9,210 nucleotides of DNA from Verrucomicrobiota bacterium (lineage in GTDB: Bacteria > Verrucomicrobiota > Verrucomicrobiia > Opitutales > Oceanipulchritudinaceae). The first letter of the stretch is position 1. Every line of letters begins with the position of its first letter. The notes beneath the pieces were generated by a model, which saw nothing but the letters and a program-made list of their open reading frames with translations, ran no database searches and was not told the origin of the DNA. The translations under genes and the position numbers were made by a program. This document shows positions 7,545 through 9,210 of this stretch, one piece after another. The DNA lies in NCBI GenBank assembly GCA_009908535.1, contig JAAAOD010000051.1:1-9210 (forward strand), written 5' to 3'.

Positions 7545-7574
7545 AGCCTAGGGAGAAAAGCCGGGCGTTGGCAA
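7545..7574 (-). promoter_or_regulatory. Weak sigma70-like promoter candidate for the hox genes
   Basis: On the minus strand TTGCCA (7574-7569, five of six matches to TTGACA) is followed after 18 bases by TAGGCT (7550-7545, three of six matches to TATAAT). The position, about 60 bases before hoxY, is sensible, but the -10 match is poor and such pairs arise by chance. Confidence 0.2.
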
Positions 7575-7614
7575 TGGCGAACTGCAATCCGGCCGTCGAA
7601 TAATGAGTGCGCAA

Positions 7615-8475
7615 CTACTCGTAGAACAAGGTCGACCAGCGACCTTCCTCCATCATACGCAGTTTCAGCGCTTCCCATTGCTGCCGGGAACCGGCGATTT
7701 CGGAAAGGGCCTGCTCAAGTTCGTCTTCCAGAGAGGAGAGGCCGGCGAGGTAGGCGTAGGTTTTCGGATCCTGGAGGAGTGACCAGACCTCCTCGGCGTT
7801 CCCTTGCAGGCTACCGCGGACATCGGCGGGCTCATCAAAGTGGGGACGCGGGCTCACCGCCTCAAAGGCCTTGAAGGTTGCCTCGTCGTAGTAATTGCTG
7901 ATATCAGCATTCCGGTCGTTCATGTAGAGGAGATCCAAGCCGGTCTGGGCGCCGTAGAAGAGGCGGACCTTGCCTTCCCAACCTCCGCGTTCCTCGTAGA
8001 TGTGCTTGATGAAGGCGCGGAAAGGCGCGATCCCGGTTCCGATGCCGATCATGAGAAGGTTGCAGGAAGGATCGCGCGGCGGAATGAACTGACGCCCGTA
8101 GGGTCCGGCGATCTCGATGCGGTCGCCGGCATTCCGGTCGCAAAGGTAGTTGGAGGCGACGCCGGGGTAGCGTTCCCCGCTGATGGGGTCGATGTAGGTG
8201 CAGCGGCGCACACAGAGGGAAAACTCGGCCATGTTGCGGTCCTCGCCCTCGCGCGAGCTGGCGATGGAATAGAGGCGCGTGTGGACGGCGTTGCCGAAAG
8301 GATGGGGACCGGGAACGAGGACGGCGATGCTTTGCCCCTCGAGAAACTGGAAGGTTGGATCCGGAACCCGCAGGACGATGTGCCGGACCTCGGCGGTGGA
8401 TTCCTCGGTGATTCGTTCCGACCGGACAACTTCGGCCGTGTAGGTACGGTCGGTATTATACTCGCTAAGTTGCAT
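7615..8475 (-). CDS. Plant-type ferredoxin-NADP(+) reductase-like FAD oxidoreductase
   Basis: This 286-residue protein fits the ferredoxin-NADP+ reductase superfamily, which moves electrons between NAD(P)H and one-electron carriers such as ferredoxin through FAD. The FAD domain has RLYSIAS (residues 67-73, the RxYS motif) and GVASNYLC (105-112). The nucleotide domain has GIGTGIAPFRAF (144-155) and FYGAQT (173-178). The C terminus ends W-S-T-L-F-Y-E, with an aromatic residue next to last where plant-type FNRs place a terminal tyrosine over the flavin. The full family length is present. One oddity is AYLAGLSSL (241-249): plant FNRs have a catalytic cysteine in the corresponding CGL motif, and here it is alanine. 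No membrane segment or Fe-S motif is visible, so it should be soluble. It sits between rnf and hox genes and could exchange electrons with ferredoxin or the hydrogenase. NAD versus NADP preference cannot be read with certainty. Confidence 0.9.
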   Translation of the reverse strand: MQLSEYNTDRTYTAEVVRSERITEESTAEVRHIVLRVPDPTFQFLEGQSIAVLVPGPHPFGNAVHTRLYSIASSREGEDRNMAEFSLCVRRCTYIDPISGERYPGVASNYLCDRNAGDRIEIAGPYGRQFIPPRDPSCNLLMIGIGTGIAPFRAFIKHIYEERGGWEGKVRLFYGAQTGLDLLYMNDRNADISNYYDEATFKAFEAVSPRPHFDEPADVRGSLQGNAEEVWSLLQDPKTYAYLAGLSSLEDELEQALSEIAGSRQQWEALKLRMMEEGRWSTLFYE

Positions 8476-8483
8476 GACAGGTT

Positions 8484-8488
8484 CCCTC
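8484..8488 (-). promoter_or_regulatory. Ribosome binding site (GAGGG) for the FNR-like gene
   Basis: A purine-rich GAGAGGGA stretch lies in the 24-base gap between the small Cys gene and the FNR-like gene. Its GAGGG core is 8 bases before the ATG at 8475, which supports that start. Confidence 0.55.
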
Positions 8489-8499
8489 TCTGGTTGACG

Positions 8500-8745
8500 T
8501 TAGTGTTTCGGAAAGGCGTCGTTTTTTTTGGATTCGTTCGGGGTATGGCAGAAACCGAGTTTACCGATGAGGCACGGCTTGCCGTCTTTGCCCCGGCAAT
8601 GGAAGCCGCAGCCTCCCCCTTCCTCGCGGGCGGGACCGAATTCCGGGTGGCGCTCGGCGAAGCGCCGGGCACCCTGCTGCACGAGCATCCATAGCCCGCA
8701 GACGGTGAAAATAAGAAGAATGGAAATGAGGATCTTGCCTGCCAT
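8500..8745 (-). CDS. Small single-pass membrane protein with four-cysteine soluble domain, unknown function
   Basis: I do not recognise this 81-residue protein. From the preferred ATG at 8745, residues 4-22 form one hydrophobic segment (KILISILLIFTVCGLWMLV), probably a signal anchor with C16 within it. A charged linker follows, then a glycine-rich stretch with C46, C50, C58 and C66 (spacing C-x3-C-x7-C-x7-C), and a lysine-rich, hydrophilic tail. Four spaced cysteines after a membrane anchor suggest metal or Fe-S binding, or disulfides if the domain is outside the membrane. The gene is tucked against the rnfA stop and 24 bases before the FNR-like gene, so it is probably co-transcribed and may serve the Rnf complex. 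The layout recalls NqrM, a small anchored Cys protein needed for Na+-NQR maturation, but the cysteine spacing differs and I do not claim homology. An alternative start at 8754 adds three residues. Confidence 0.68.
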   Translation of the reverse strand: MAGKILISILLIFTVCGLWMLVQQGARRFAERHPEFGPAREEGGGCGFHCRGKDGKPCLIGKLGFCHTPNESKKNDAFPKH

Positions 8746-8750
8746 GGGAA

Positions 8751-9210
8751 TCATCCTCCGAGACCGGCGAAGCCCATGAAGGCGAGGGAGAGCAGCCCGC
8801 CGATGGCAAGGGACATGGCCGCCCCGGTGGCGACGTCCGGAACATCGGCCAGTTCCAGTTTTTCGCGCAGGCCCGCCATCAGAACAAGGGCGAGGGTGAA
8901 ACCAGCCCCGGCACCGACGCTGAAGGCAAGGGACTGCAGGAAGTTGTATTCACGGTTGGTCTGAAACAGGGCGAGGCCGAGAATGGCGCAGTTGGTCGTG
9001 ATGAGGGGAAGGAAAATGCCGAGGGTCCGGAAAAGGGCCGGGCTGAACTTCTTGATCGTCATTTCGACCAGCTGCACGGCCGAGGCGATGACCGCGATGT
9101 AGCAGATCAGGCGCAGGAACTCGAGTTCAAAGCTGACGAGAAGCAGGTTGATCACATACGCGCAGGTCGAACTGACGAGCATGACAAAGATCACGGCCAG
9201 GCCCATGTGA
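8751..9210 (-). CDS. rnfA: RnfA, membrane subunit of the Rnf ferredoxin:NAD+ oxidoreductase (5' end outside window)
   Basis: RnfA is an integral membrane subunit of the Rnf complex, which couples electron transfer between reduced ferredoxin and NAD+ to Na+ or H+ translocation. The visible 153 codons are open to the window edge, so the first methionine at 9206 is internal: full RnfA proteins are about 190 residues, and the N-terminal segment is missing. What remains is strongly hydrophobic, with several membrane spans. It carries the family hallmark LPLITTNCAILG, whose cysteine is one of the ligands shared by RnfA and RnfE for the intramembrane [2Fe-2S] cluster, and the typical end LADVPD followed by SLAFMGFAGL. 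TTNC and the C-terminal wording favour RnfA over the paralogue NqrE. The stop is followed immediately by a small Cys-rich gene. In the Rnf order B-C-D-G-E-A this would be the last rnf gene, so the rest of rnf should lie beyond 9210. Confidence 0.92.
   Translation of the reverse strand, partial: HMGLAVIFVMLVSSTCAYVINLLLVSFELEFLRLICYIAVIASAVQLVEMTIKKFSPALFRTLGIFLPLITTNCAILGLALFQTNREYNFLQSLAFSVGAGAGFTLALVLMAGLREKLELADVPDVATGAAMSLAIGGLLSLAFMGFAGLGG
8755..8759 (-). promoter_or_regulatory. Ribosome binding site (GGAGG) that decides the start of the small Cys-rich gene
   Basis: On the minus strand GGAGG lies inside the last codons of rnfA. It directly abuts the first possible ATG (8754-8752, which overlaps the rnfA stop as ATGA), a spacing too short to use. 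It lies 9 bases before a second in-frame ATG at 8745-8743. The spacing favours the second ATG. Confidence 0.6.

Larger units (their letters stand above)
7486..7614 (-). other. Intergenic region upstream of hoxY
   Basis: This is the only sizeable gap in the window, between the TAG of the FNR-like gene and the hoxY ATG. The hoxY frame stays open through it from a TTG, but the translation resembles no hydrogenase N terminus. It contains a 5-bp hairpin (7523-7538), a weak promoter-like pair (7574-7569 and 7550-7545) and a weak AAAGG 8 bases before the hoxY start. It may hold an internal promoter or an RNA processing site separating rnf/FNR from hox expression. Confidence 0.45.

Noticed and set aside
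7486..7614. A 43-residue N-terminal extension of HoxY from a TTG at 7614
   Set aside because: The extension resembles no hydrogenase N terminus, it starts right at the previous stop, and family members begin near the ATG at 7485.
8751..9210. Assignment of the membrane protein to NqrE of Na+-NQR
   Set aside because: NqrE and RnfA are paralogues, but the TTNC motif and C-terminal phrases match RnfA better. A genome with only NQR genes beyond 9210 would overturn this.

Overview
All recognisable genes lie on the minus strand, so transcription runs from position 9210 towards position 1. The DNA is GC-rich and densely packed, with ATGA stop/start overlaps, gaps of 6 to 26 bases and one gap of 127 to 129 bases. 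The content (an Rnf ion-pumping complex, a soluble bidirectional [NiFe] hydrogenase, flavin oxidoreductases and a polyol-type dehydrogenase) points to an anaerobic, probably sugar-fermenting bacterium. The phylum cannot be fixed from this window; a PVC-group or similar anaerobe is only a guess.

Layout in transcription order: (1) 9210-8751, the C-terminal part of RnfA, whose 5' end lies outside the window. (2) 8745-8500, a small single-pass membrane protein with four cysteines in its soluble part, unrecognised. (3) 8475-7615, a plant-type ferredoxin-NADP reductase-like flavoprotein. (4) 7614-7486, the only sizeable gap, with a short hairpin and a weak promoter-like pair. (5) 7485-507, a six-gene hydrogenase block in the order hoxY, hoxH, hoxW, hoxE, hoxF-gltD, hoxU. 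(6) 480-1, the first 160 residues of a sorbitol/xylitol-type zinc dehydrogenase, cut by the window edge.

How they may work together: HoxH and HoxY form the [NiFe] module, HoxW matures HoxH, and HoxE, HoxF and HoxU form the NADH diaphorase module. HoxF is about twice the usual length. A complete GltD/NfnB-like FAD and NAD(P)H-binding module with its own Fe-S cysteines is fused to its C terminus. A separate FNR-like protein and the Rnf complex sit immediately upstream. The cluster therefore encodes sites for H2, NAD(H), probably NADP(H), ferredoxin (through Rnf and possibly the fusion) and a membrane ion gradient. I infer a redox-balancing hub that links hydrogen metabolism to both pyridine nucleotide pools, possibly by electron bifurcation in the manner of Stn/Nfn transhydrogenases. 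The architecture is read directly from the sequence; bifurcation is a hypothesis.
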